Assembly: GCF_964355755.1 (NCBI RefSeq)
Contig: NC_092673.1
Location: forward strand, 9,307,001-9,371,000
Reading direction: 5' to 3'
From: Antedon mediterranea
Taxonomy: Eukaryota > Echinodermata > Crinoidea > Comatulida > Antedonidae
DNA: 64,000 nt
Shown here: one piece after another, positions 62,501-64,000 of the stretch
Numbering within the stretch: the first letter of the stretch is position 1
Layout: the number at the start of each line of letters is the position of its first letter
The notes under the pieces: generated by a model
Seen by the model: the letters and a program-made list of their open reading frames with translations, nothing else
Told to the model about the DNA's origin: nothing
Databases searched by the model: none
Translations under genes and position numbers: made by a program

Positions 62501-63631
62501 GTTGTCGTGTTAGGATGGAAATCGGTGATGGAAAATCAGGAAAATTGTCTTCAACTTAATGTGATCGTGTTAACAGAGAGGATGCTTGATCAAAGAGGTC
62601 GAAAACCCGCCCTCTCCGTTCTCAAAATAGAATTGTGTTTCCACCCCAATTCTTGATTCTTTCCATTCTCATGGTATTGCTTCTAGTAAGCATGACAATT
62701 CAGCAATCCAAGTTAATTTGATATTTAATAATGGTAATTCATTTTTATTAATAAATCTGTCATCAATTATGTTTCATCTTTGTACTAGATCTAATACAAT
62801 TCCTATAAAGGAGTGATAAACCATTGTGTGTTATCATGTTGTTGCCCCATATAGGGCATCAAAAATGATGTGTAATGTTTGATATTTTTTATCATCATGC
62901 ATTAGGTTTCTGCTTGTGGAGGAACAGTAGATGACATTTTCACTGATGTTGTCAAAATTATAGAGGATCACGGCTTTTTACCCTCAAGTGCAGAACAACG
63001 AGCAGAAAATAAACAATGTGAGGAACAAAACCAAACAGAAACTAAGAATGAGAAAAGTCAGGAAGTAAGGATTATTAAGAAAACAGAAGAGATTGAAATA
63101 AAGAATAAAAATAACTCCACAGTACCAGGAAAAAATGTTGAGTCAGCAGAAAATTCTACAGCTGTGGAGAAAGCAGAGGAGTCTACTTCAGAAGAACCTG
63201 ATATATCTGGAAATAAAGACGAATTTTCATCTGAAAAGAAGGAAGAAGAATTTGAACCAGGAAATAAGGAAGAAGAAGCTGTATCTGAAAAGAAGGAAAG
63301 AGAATCTACTTCTGAAAAAAAAGTAGAAGTACCTACTTGTGACAAGAAGGAAGAAGAACCTGCATATGGAGAGAAGGAAGAAGAATTTTTATCGAACAAG
63401 AATACATTTATATTTGAAAAGAATGAAGAAGAATCAGAACATGAAAATAAGGAAGTCACATCTGAAGAGAAGGAAGAAGTCACATCTGAGCGGAAAGAAA
63501 AAGAAGCTGCATCTGAAGAGAAAAAGGGATCTACATCTGAAAAAAAGGAAGAAGAATCTACATCTGAAAAGACGGAGGAAGATTCACCTTCTCAAAAGAA
63601 AGTAGAGGAAAATACAGGAGAGGCAGTATAG
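8451..63631 (+). CDS. AK5: Adenylate kinase isoenzyme 5-like protein, whole gene (14 coding exons plus one duplicated exon)
   Basis: Adenylate kinases interconvert 2 ADP with ATP and AMP; AK5 is a cytosolic two-domain member. Coding exons: 8451-8513, 32709-33003, 40082-40254, 40537-40662, 43865-44041, 44361-44451, 44709-44785, 44901-44997, 48282-48356, 50563-50652, 52458-52621, 53313-53426, 55007-55198, 62906-63631. All junctions are GT-AG and phases agree, giving 819 codons. Layout by residue: docking segment 13-45; degenerate kinase domain about 115-305 (P-loop GEPGSRK 120-126, GYPRT 205-209); acidic linker 309-415; kinase domain 2 about 416-602 (GGPGSGK 422-428, STGDLLR 445-451, LIDGYPR 497-503, LID GRSDD 543-547); Lys/Glu-rich tail 603-819. 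The N-terminal segment followed by two kinase domains fits AK5 rather than AK1 or AK8. The tail and the first P-loop are unusual. Assembly is by eye; no transcript support is available here. Confidence 0.9.
8540..8932. repeat. CTAGGCCTAG-rich tract at the start of AK5 intron 1
   Basis: Nearly 400 bp are composed of overlapping TAGGCC, CTAG and GCCTAGC words. It is low complexity and partly self-complementary. Confidence 0.8.
9776..9990 (+). repeat. Dispersed repeat, copy 1 (copy 2 at 43507-43750)
   Basis: The shared words AGTTTTCACTTATA, AACCAAAAACCCATTGGCTG, ATAGTGAATTATTATG-like sequence and GGGACAATAC occur in the same order at 43507-43750. The copies are diverged and non-coding. Confidence 0.55.
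10760..11336 (-). pseudogene. Non-LTR retrotransposon endonuclease domain (relic)
   Basis: On the minus strand 11336-11088 reads [19 protein letters not shown] and [15 protein letters not shown], the YRPPN and GDFN motifs of APE-type endonucleases in Jockey/CR1-like LINEs. After a frameshift it continues [20 protein letters not shown] and SDHFMIY (SDH motif) to about 10880. The order of motifs is right, but the frame is broken and no reverse transcriptase follows. A further open stretch at 10743-10546 is not recognised. Confidence 0.75.
12003..12290. repeat. Two imperfect tandem copies of a roughly 150-bp unit
   Basis: Both copies start TTAGAGCGTAATAA and contain AAAAGTYCATAWTTTGG-like and TTTTCGCTAA words. 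Confidence 0.5.
13400..13870 (-). pseudogene. LINE reverse transcriptase C-terminal relic
   Basis: The minus-strand conceptual reading includes [20 protein letters not shown], then [20 protein letters not shown] and WTTNIKEW. These are typical of the region downstream of the reverse transcriptase in a widespread family of animal LINEs. Frames are broken in several places and no catalytic block is present. Confidence 0.65.
13949..13990. repeat. Short palindrome CCGCTAATTGGATC...
   Basis: CGCTAATTGGATCAG and CTGATCCAATTAGCG form an almost perfect hairpin. The related word CCAATTAGCGG occurs at about 13090, so this may be one end of a short element covering 13090-13990. Confidence 0.5.
14728..17911. 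mobile_element. 3.2-kb foldback element with ends TAGTCCAGGAGTATTAGA
   Basis: The left arm (14728 to about 15930) and the right arm (about 16980-17911) are inverted copies. Both ends carry TAGTCCAGGAGTATTAGA, flanked by CAT on each side (14725-14727 and 17912-17914), which would be a 3-bp target duplication. Within each arm a unit of roughly 300 bp recurs imperfectly, with words such as TTTAGAAACCTTCTATT, CTCATCAACGACTGG and TTGGTGATCGATAGGA. The middle (15930-16980) has no recognisable gene. Confidence 0.75.
15018..15757. repeat. Source or partner of the 21258-21997 direct repeat
   Basis: This is the left arm portion of the foldback element, matched without visible differences by 21258-21997. 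Sequence after 15757 continues normally as foldback element. Confidence 0.9.
17608..21281. repeat. Giant palindrome, arms about 1.83 kb, centre at 19441
   Basis: The left arm 17608-19439 and right arm 19443-21281 are reverse complements with a 3-base spacer. Every segment I compared is identical except one 7-bp insertion (TTATTTA) in the right arm near 19605. The arms contain the end of the foldback element (to 17911, and again from 20978) plus about 1.5 kb of further sequence. That sequence has a LINE-3'-UTR-like edge with ATCA repeats at 17915-17945. Similarity continues outward at lower identity. Confidence 0.9.
21258..21997. repeat. 740-bp direct copy of 15018-15757
   Basis: Offset by exactly 6240 bases, the two segments look identical over their full length. 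Upstream of 21258 similarity to 15018 drops to diverged. At 21997/15757 it ends abruptly, and the right copy joins LINE reverse transcriptase sequence. Confidence 0.9.
21998..22710 (-). pseudogene. LINE reverse transcriptase relic (CR1/Jockey-like)
   Basis: On the minus strand the reading from 22703 gives [20 protein letters not shown] and [15 protein letters not shown]. An in-frame TGA follows at about 22458, then [31 protein letters not shown] and [20 protein letters not shown] and YADD are reverse transcriptase catalytic motifs, and both are intact. The 3' end is cut off at 21997 by the foldback-family sequence, and the endonuclease is absent. Confidence 0.85.
22739..22970 (-). pseudogene. 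Possible MULE-type transposase fragment
   Basis: The minus-strand reading [23 protein letters not shown] with a downstream [17 protein letters not shown] resembles the segment after the catalytic core of animal MULE transposases, where a LP-x-x-HIP motif precedes W-x-V-x-x-RTNN. No DDE residues are visible and the match is from memory. Confidence 0.35.
23735..24150 (-). pseudogene. LINE 3' end: ORF C-terminus and 3' UTR
   Basis: The minus strand encodes [20 protein letters not shown] and [19 protein letters not shown]. This is the familiar C-terminal ending of CR1/L2-like LINE polyproteins. An AT-rich untranslated tail runs to about 23735. GATTCGGCCC repeats at 24147-24190 adjoin it. Confidence 0.65.
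24709..25118. mobile_element. About 410-bp MITE
   Basis: Terminal inverted repeats ATACCCTTTTTACACAGCC (left) and the reverse complement of ATACCCCTTTTACACTGCC (right) bound a non-coding interior with CCTGGGT and ACCCAGGT motifs. The target duplication is unclear. Confidence 0.6.
25790..25960 (+). other. Possible Penelope-like element terminal fragment with a hammerhead-like core
   Basis: CTGATGA (25817-25823), a GGGC/GCCC stem and GAAA (25842-25845) resemble the hammerhead core found in Penelope-like element ends. A canonical cleavage triplet and stem I are not evident, so activity is doubtful. Confidence 0.25.
26937..28322 (-). pseudogene. LINE 3' part: reverse transcriptase
   Basis: On the minus strand 28317-28021 reads [20 protein letters not shown] with [20 protein letters not shown]. 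27990-27787 has [15 protein letters not shown]. 27839-27084 has [28 protein letters not shown] and the C-terminal [13 protein letters not shown]. The polymerase motifs are intact but split across three frames. The segment runs to 26937, where a copy of TCTAATAGTAA marks the edge of the insertion. Confidence 0.85.
28325..29994 (+). pseudogene. LINE 5' part, inverted: endonuclease and start of reverse transcriptase
   Basis: The plus strand reads [16 protein letters not shown] and [15 protein letters not shown] near 28400-28500. After a frameshift come [18 protein letters not shown] and [13 protein letters not shown] with TDHRLVK (endonuclease motifs GDMNA, NQIDYI, DHR). 29708-30000 carries [20 protein letters not shown] and AEIYNQTA, the beginning of the reverse transcriptase. 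EIYNQTA is exactly where the oppositely oriented RT segment starts, so both halves belong to one element. Several frameshifts make it inactive. Confidence 0.85.
31210..31577. repeat. Composite of dispersed repeats also present at 5.47-6.75 kb
   Basis: 31210-31460 is an inverted copy of parts of 6205-6746, and 31474-31577 a direct copy of 5473-5580. The two modules are adjacent in both places but in different relative orientation. Confidence 0.65.
32019..32313. repeat. Minisatellite, about seven imperfect units
   Basis: Units of roughly 40 bp are built on GTTGAAATTCCACCAAAAGG followed by CTTCGTTG and an A/T-rich spacer. The tract lies 0.4 kb upstream of AK5 exon 2. Confidence 0.8.
32709..33003 (+). 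CDS. AK5: AK5 exon 2 (docking segment part 2, Pro-rich linker, first beta strand)
   Basis: The acceptor is TTTTCAG at 32702-32708 and the donor GTAAGT at 33004. Residues 22-119 start [18 protein letters not shown], completing the docking motif begun in exon 1. A Pro/Thr/Ser-rich linker follows ([21 protein letters not shown]). The exon ends with the hydrophobic strand RYVFVI that leads into the first P-loop. It ends in phase 1. An in-frame ATG at 32712 would give a shorter product if a downstream promoter were used. Confidence 0.9.
33447..33686 (+). pseudogene. Tc1/mariner-type transposase N-terminal helix-turn-helix (relic, part 1)
   Basis: The reading [20 protein letters not shown] and [13 protein letters not shown] looks like the paired-type DNA-binding domain of Tc1 transposases. 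After a frameshift it continues [17 protein letters not shown], then breaks at 33687 where another element is inserted. The second half resumes at 35940. Confidence 0.6.
33687..35939. mobile_element. 2.25-kb element with 30-bp terminal inverted repeats, inserted in the Tc1 relic
   Basis: The ends start CATTAGGCGCAGGAGCCCCG and continue GATAGCGTTA; the right end (35910-35939) is the reverse complement with one mismatch. GA flanks both sides (33685-33686, 35940-35941) as a possible 2-bp target duplication. The interior has no transposase I recognise. Near 34510 it has GAAACGTCGAGCAACTCAAC, a word often seen in retroelement-derived repeats. Confidence 0.65.
35940..36118 (+). pseudogene. Tc1/mariner-type transposase relic, part 2
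   Basis: The reading [20 protein letters not shown] and [20 protein letters not shown] matches the second helix-turn-helix and the linker to the catalytic domain of Tc1 transposases. Joined to part 1 without the insertion, it gives a continuous MEADDEAT. No DDE catalytic domain follows. Confidence 0.6.
36119..37850. other. AK5 intron 2 sequence, nothing recognised
   Basis: The stretch is AT-rich sequence with short AAATAAAT runs near 36520 and no coding signal or clear repeat. Confidence 0.5.
37855..38515. mobile_element. About 0.66-kb MITE with imperfect inverted ends
   Basis: The left end TTAGGGTATGTTTAGACTTG and the right end (reverse complement reads CTAGGAGTATGTTCAGACTC) extend into similar CGGC/TTAACGC-rich inner parts. 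It is non-coding. Confidence 0.5.
38516..39769. other. AK5 intron 2 sequence, mostly unassigned
   Basis: No coding region. A short repeat fragment near 39230-39275 (GATTCGTACAAAGGACACTG) also occurs at 6.59 kb. Confidence 0.45.
39770..39858 (+). mobile_element. LINE 3' terminus with ATTGA tail
   Basis: GATGAATAAAGAATTTGCAT is followed by TTGAATTGAAATTGAATTGA, the usual end of a CR1/L2-like element. Upstream sequence to about 39440 may be its 3' UTR. Confidence 0.45.
40082..40254 (+). CDS. AK5: AK5 exon 3 (degenerate P-loop of kinase domain 1)
   Basis: The acceptor is TTTTCAG and the donor GTAATA at 40255. The exon completes the split Gly codon and reads [11 protein letters not shown] where an adenylate kinase has [11 protein letters not shown]. 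It then reads [10 protein letters not shown], aligned with the AMP-binding HISTGDLLR, with Asp replaced by Lys. The Lys of the P-loop is kept, but both neighbouring Gly residues and the Thr are lost. It encodes residues 120-177 and ends in phase 0. Confidence 0.88.
40537..40662 (+). CDS. AK5: AK5 exon 4 (domain 1, GYPRT region)
   Basis: The exon is flanked by TTGATAG and GTAAGT and encodes 42 residues (178-219). It contains [18 protein letters not shown], the equivalent of the conserved FLIDGFPR segment, with Asp changed to Glu at 204. The invariant Arg at 208 is retained. Both ends are phase 0. Confidence 0.9.
40800..40975. repeat. Dispersed repeat, copy 1 (copy 2 at 53965-54080)
   Basis: Both copies contain CACTCCGA, GCCTACTGTAAAA, a TA-rich run, GTCTTA and GCGARTTTGGTGTA in order. 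They are diverged and non-coding. Confidence 0.55.
41640..42525 (+). pseudogene. LINE (L1/Tx1-like) C-terminal region relic
   Basis: The reading begins [15 protein letters not shown], then [20 protein letters not shown] and, after a break, PMCSFCKE and [21 protein letters not shown]-x2-C followed by H-x-F-F-E-C is the zinc-knuckle-like C-terminal motif of L1/Tx1-type LINEs. Stops and frameshifts make it a relic; it is truncated at both ends. Confidence 0.65.
42790..42920 (-). mobile_element. Retroelement 3' end with AAT microsatellite
   Basis: An AAT repeat is followed by TTGAGTTTATAAAGCGCTTC and ACTCTAAGCGCTGTGCATAA, with AAGCGC/GCGCTT complementarity. This looks like a short retroelement end in reverse orientation. 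Confidence 0.4.
43130..43505 (+). pseudogene. LINE reverse transcriptase fragment
   Basis: The reading [20 protein letters not shown] with [18 protein letters not shown] gives the YADD catalytic motif. After a frameshift [22 protein letters not shown] and [14 protein letters not shown] follow, resembling the same domain of the 27-28 kb LINE. Probably the same or a sister family. Confidence 0.65.
43865..44041 (+). CDS. AK5: AK5 exon 5 (domain 1, LID-equivalent and following helix)
   Basis: The acceptor TTTTTAG ends at 43864 and the donor is GTTTAA. Residues 220-278 read HLLYLECKD, then a poor LID equivalent ([19 protein letters not shown]), and end HFPKDLKK. The DD-T-x-x-x-I pattern marks it as kinase fold, but the usual Arg-rich LID of the R-GETSGR-DD type is not recognisable. 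The exon begins and ends in phase 0. The preceding intron holds LINE relics. Confidence 0.85.
44361..44451 (+). CDS. AK5: AK5 exon 6 (end of domain 1)
   Basis: The exon is flanked by TTTTTAG and GTAATA. It encodes [22 protein letters not shown], recognisable as the last helix of the AK5 first kinase domain, where the DADRDED stretch is characteristic. It ends in phase 1. Confidence 0.9.
44709..44785 (+). CDS. AK5: AK5 exon 7 (linker)
   Basis: The acceptor is AAATTAG. Two nested donors exist: GTAAGA at 44760 and GTAATT at 44786. Only the downstream donor keeps the frame into exon 8; the upstream one leads to an early TGA. The encoded linker is [16 protein letters not shown] followed by SKNVEVTEE. 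The exon goes from phase 1 to phase 0. Confidence 0.82.
44901..44997 (+). CDS. AK5: AK5 exon 8 (acidic linker)
   Basis: The exon is flanked by CTTTTTAG and GTAAGA. It encodes 32 residues of acidic linker, starting [15 protein letters not shown] and continuing [12 protein letters not shown]. It ends in phase 1, the same phase that starts and ends the next two linker exons, so those can be skipped or repeated without a frameshift. Confidence 0.82.
45590..46568. other. AK5 intron 8 sequence with GCGAGGCAT-rich repeats, unclassified
   Basis: 45655-45785 has recurring GTGCGAGG and GCGAGGCAT words. The rest has no recognisable gene or element. Confidence 0.4.
46919..47277 (+). repeat. Diverged single copy of part of the palindrome sequence
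   Basis: It parallels 20003-20335: GAAACCACATAAAAAT, GCCTGTATCTAATTAAGTTT, ATTCATGTGAAGTGCTTAAA and AATGCTAGTGATGTTAATAA occur in order. A LINE-tail-like insert (about 46978-47060, with TTTGAATTTTGAATTC) interrupts it. Confidence 0.75.
47281..48078. mobile_element. About 0.8-kb element with GGGCGGAT ends
   Basis: It begins AAGGGGCGGATTTAGG with a G run and ends CCTAGATCCGCCCTT after a C run, giving inverted termini. The interior is non-coding. The target duplication is uncertain. Confidence 0.5.
48282..48356 (+). CDS. AK5: AK5 exon 9 (linker, first copy of duplicated exon)
   Basis: This 75-bp symmetric phase 1-1 exon encodes [16 protein letters not shown] and NDKTLPDTE. Its acceptor is TTTTTTAG and its donor GTAAAC. 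A second copy lies at 49598-49672 with a single base difference inside the exon (K376 to E). Because both are in phase, transcripts could carry either, both or neither. Confidence 0.75.
49236..49714. repeat. Tandem segmental duplication, copy 2
   Basis: It contains the same P-element end, the AAATACACGTTTAAT segment, CAAAATATTATTCCCTCGG, AAGCAGGCACTATCTGTATA and exon 9b in the order of copy 1, without the inserts. A further partial copy (AAGCAGGCAATATCTGTATA) lies at about 50289-50405, without an exon. Confidence 0.8.
49598..49672 (+). CDS. AK5: AK5 exon 9b (duplicate of the linker exon)
   Basis: This exon matches 48282-48356 except AAA to GAA (Lys to Glu). Acceptor, donor and the next 42 intron bases are also identical to the first copy, so both splice sites look functional. 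It is part of a larger tandem duplication that includes a P-element end. Inclusion of both copies would add 25 residues to the acidic linker. Use in mRNA cannot be told from DNA. Confidence 0.65.
50563..50652 (+). CDS. AK5: AK5 exon 10 (linker and first strand of kinase domain 2)
   Basis: The acceptor is TTGTAG and the donor GTATGT. It encodes [19 protein letters not shown], then KDVKVIFVI, the hydrophobic strand before the second P-loop. The exon is phase 1-1 and splits the first P-loop Gly codon, as exon 2 does for domain 1; this shared intron position is expected if the two domains arose by duplication. Confidence 0.88.
50895..51230 (+). repeat. Dispersed repeat, copy 1 (copy 2 at 55795-56290)
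   Basis: Shared words in order include ATACAATTAC, GTAGCGCAT, TTATTTTCGATGAAAT, GTACGTTTCAGGCAATTTTA, AATTGCCATGAG, GCGCACTCTTTTTG and ACGTCAAAAGTGACAG. The copies have the same orientation, with perhaps 15-20% divergence by eye. Confidence 0.75.
51617..51850 (+). mobile_element. Possible tRNA-derived SINE
   Basis: A pol III B-box-like word GATCGAGTC (51675-51683) lies 48 bp after an A-box-like TGGCTCCATGG (51627). An unrelated body follows. The tRNA fold is not convincing enough for a tRNA gene. Confidence 0.4.
52458..52621 (+). CDS. AK5: AK5 exon 11 (intact P-loop and AMP-binding region of domain 2)
   Basis: The exon encodes [11 protein letters not shown] (422-432), the canonical adenylate kinase P-loop. 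[17 protein letters not shown] with the AMP-contacting Thr and Arg follows, and the exon ends MEKGELVPQ. The acceptor is AATGTAG and the donor GTTTGA. It ends in phase 0. This is the clearest evidence for the gene family in the window. Confidence 0.95.
53313..53426 (+). CDS. AK5: AK5 exon 12 (domain 2, LIDGYPR)
   Basis: The acceptor is CACCAG and the donor GTACAG. The 38 residues (477-514) include [13 protein letters not shown], the conserved strand-turn with invariant Asp, Pro and Arg. Both ends are phase 0, the same exon boundaries as exon 4 of domain 1. Confidence 0.93.
54165..54370 (-). pseudogene. LINE reverse transcriptase thumb fragment
   Basis: The minus-strand reading [20 protein letters not shown] with [20 protein letters not shown] resembles the region after the catalytic core of CR1/Jockey-like reverse transcriptases (LLGV-x-I-x-x-DLKW). 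It is only about 65 residues long and truncated. Confidence 0.6.
55007..55198 (+). CDS. AK5: AK5 exon 13 (domain 2, LID)
   Basis: The exon encodes [19 protein letters not shown], then [17 protein letters not shown] and a final [13 protein letters not shown]. The LID pattern [14 protein letters not shown] retains the Arg and Asp residues expected of an active enzyme. The acceptor is TTATTAG and the donor GTAACT. Both ends are phase 0. Confidence 0.93.
55795..56290 (+). repeat. Dispersed repeat, copy 2 (see 50895-51230)
   Basis: The same ordered words occur, more CpG-rich than the first copy. GGTC/GGTT microsatellites at 55743-55780 and 56362-56398 flank it on both sides. Confidence 0.75.
56459..57660. 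other. AK5 intron 13, unclassified; possible repeat at 57060-57370
   Basis: 57060-57370 is relatively GC-rich (GGCAGGTGCCAAGGCACCGC) in an AT-rich intron and may be a retroelement piece. No motif identifies it. Confidence 0.3.
57674..57860 (-). mobile_element. LINE 3' end with GATAA microsatellite tail
   Basis: AAGATAAGATAAGATATG is followed by AAATCTTTATTGTCATGAAC and GCATGAAATTGGTTTTCC. This is the reverse-complement form of a common LINE 3' terminus. Confidence 0.5.
59740..60300. repeat. Three to four imperfect tandem copies of an AT-rich unit
   Basis: Units of about 150-190 bp share AAAACATATTTTT, TGTATTTATATTATACAATT, AACTGGTGAAA, ATGTGATT and ATAATTAAAGAGCTAT. A T run at about 60055-60074 lies in the third. 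Confidence 0.7.
61034..62140. repeat. Hairpin-forming minisatellite, 35-bp unit, about 27 copies, with higher-order units
   Basis: The consensus unit begins TGTGCGAGTCGTTATCGCAC and continues GACATATAAAATTCA. GTGCGA and TCGCAC flank GTCGTTA, so each unit can form a stem-loop. About 23 units run without interruption from 61034 to about 61825. Four more units follow inside a longer repeat that also carries TTAATATCTTCCTAC and GGGCCTTGTCTTCG words (copies near 60933, 61855, 62010 and 62190). Confidence 0.92.
62906..63631 (+). CDS. AK5: AK5 exon 14 (end of domain 2 and Lys/Glu/Ser-rich repeat tail)
   Basis: The acceptor is TGCATTAG. The first 24 residues, [20 protein letters not shown] onward, close the kinase fold. 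A tail of about 217 residues follows, dominated by Glu, Lys and Ser/Thr. It is built from imperfect repeats around SEKKEEES, encoded by GAA/AAG-rich DNA with low stop-codon density in several frames. The stop TAG is at 63629-63631. Vertebrate AK5, as I know it, ends soon after the kinase fold, so the tail is an extension. It could be disordered, coiled-coil or cytoskeleton-binding; no function is assigned. Confidence 0.85.
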   Translation, partial: VSACGGTVDDIFTDVVKIIEDHGFLPSSAEQRAENKQCEEQNQTETKNEKSQEVRIIKKTEEIEIKNKNNSTVPGKNVESAENSTAVEKAEESTSEEPDISGNKDEFSSEKKEEEFEPGNKEEEAVSEKKERESTSEKKVEVPTCDKKEEEPAYGEKEEEFLSNKNTFIFEKNEEESEHENKEVTSEEKEEVTSERKEKEAASEEKKGSTSEKKEEESTSEKTEEDSPSQKKVEENTGEAV

Positions 63632-63802
63632 GAAGCAGCATTATAACTTTGTTTTGTTTTTGATTAATTTGTACCACTTAGTTTTGTTATTTTTGTATTT
63701 TATAATAATGATGGAATAAGAGCAGTTTTCTGTTTGGGCTTATGCATATTACTTACTCCTGGCAAGATGAATTGTAAAACCTACTTTTAAGAACTTTTGC
63801 CG

Positions 63803-63808
63803 AATAAA
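63803..63808 (+). promoter_or_regulatory. Polyadenylation signal AATAAA of AK5
   Basis: AATAAA lies about 170 bases after the AK5 stop codon, in AT-rich 3' UTR sequence. A second AATAAA, at about 63914, could be an alternative. Confidence 0.6.
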
Positions 63809-64000
63809 TATTATTATTATGATTATTAAAAGCGCAGGAATTAGAACATCCATGATCGATTAAACAAAAATCTTTTGAAAACTGAAGAAACATATTATTA
63901 AGTGATTATTTAGAATAAAATGATCACCTATTGTTATTGTATGAAATCTTTATTATTATTATTTATTTCTTTCTGTACAGATTTTGTGTGTCAATTATCT

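Noticed and set aside
63058-63483. Long Ser/Phe-rich open frame on the minus strand
   Set aside because: It is the reverse reading of the GAA/AAG-rich AK5 exon 14 and has no independent support.

Overview
This is a window of AT-rich, intron-rich animal nuclear DNA. Dense TAGGCCTA-type simple sequence, several non-LTR retrotransposon lineages, THAP/P-element and Tc1 transposase relics and many foldback MITEs suggest a marine invertebrate, probably an echinoderm or related deuterostome. That placement is inference from sequence style, not from a marker gene.

The window is dominated by one host gene on the + strand, an adenylate kinase isoenzyme 5 (AK5)-like gene from the ATG at 8451 to the stop at 63629-63631. 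I assembled it from 14 coding exons, all with GT-AG junctions and compatible phases, giving 819 codons; a duplicated optional exon would make 844. The protein has an N-terminal RIIa/DPY-30-like docking segment, a first adenylate kinase domain with a badly degraded P-loop, an acidic linker of small exons, a second kinase domain with all hallmark motifs intact, and a long Lys/Glu/Ser repeat tail. Intron 1 is 24.2 kb.

Layout: 1-0.97 kb, LINE tail, tandem repeats and a fragment of an AGGTCA-rich repeat family; 1.1-5.09 kb, an internally deleted P-element-like transposon with a THAP exon pair, carrying two nested MITEs; 5.4-8.4 kb, dispersed repeats, hairpins and the presumed AK5 promoter; 8.45 kb, AK5 exon 1; 8.9-13.0 kb, a TIR element containing a LINE endonuclease relic; 14.7-22.0 kb, a foldback element followed by a giant near-perfect palindrome; 22.0-24.2 kb, LINE relics; 26.6-30.1 kb, a MITE split by a 5'-inverted LINE; 32.7-55.2 kb, exons 2-13 with TE-filled introns, including a tandemly duplicated linker exon; 61.0-62.1 kb, a hairpin-forming minisatellite; 62.9-63.8 kb, the last exon and polyadenylation signal.

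The most unusual structures are the 14.7-22.0 kb mosaic (1.8 kb palindrome arms differing, in the segments I compared, by one 7-bp indel, then a switch through a 24-bp shared stretch into a 740-bp direct copy), the duplicated in-phase AK5 exon, and the 5'-inverted LINE inside a MITE. All identity statements are by-eye comparisons of the given sequence.
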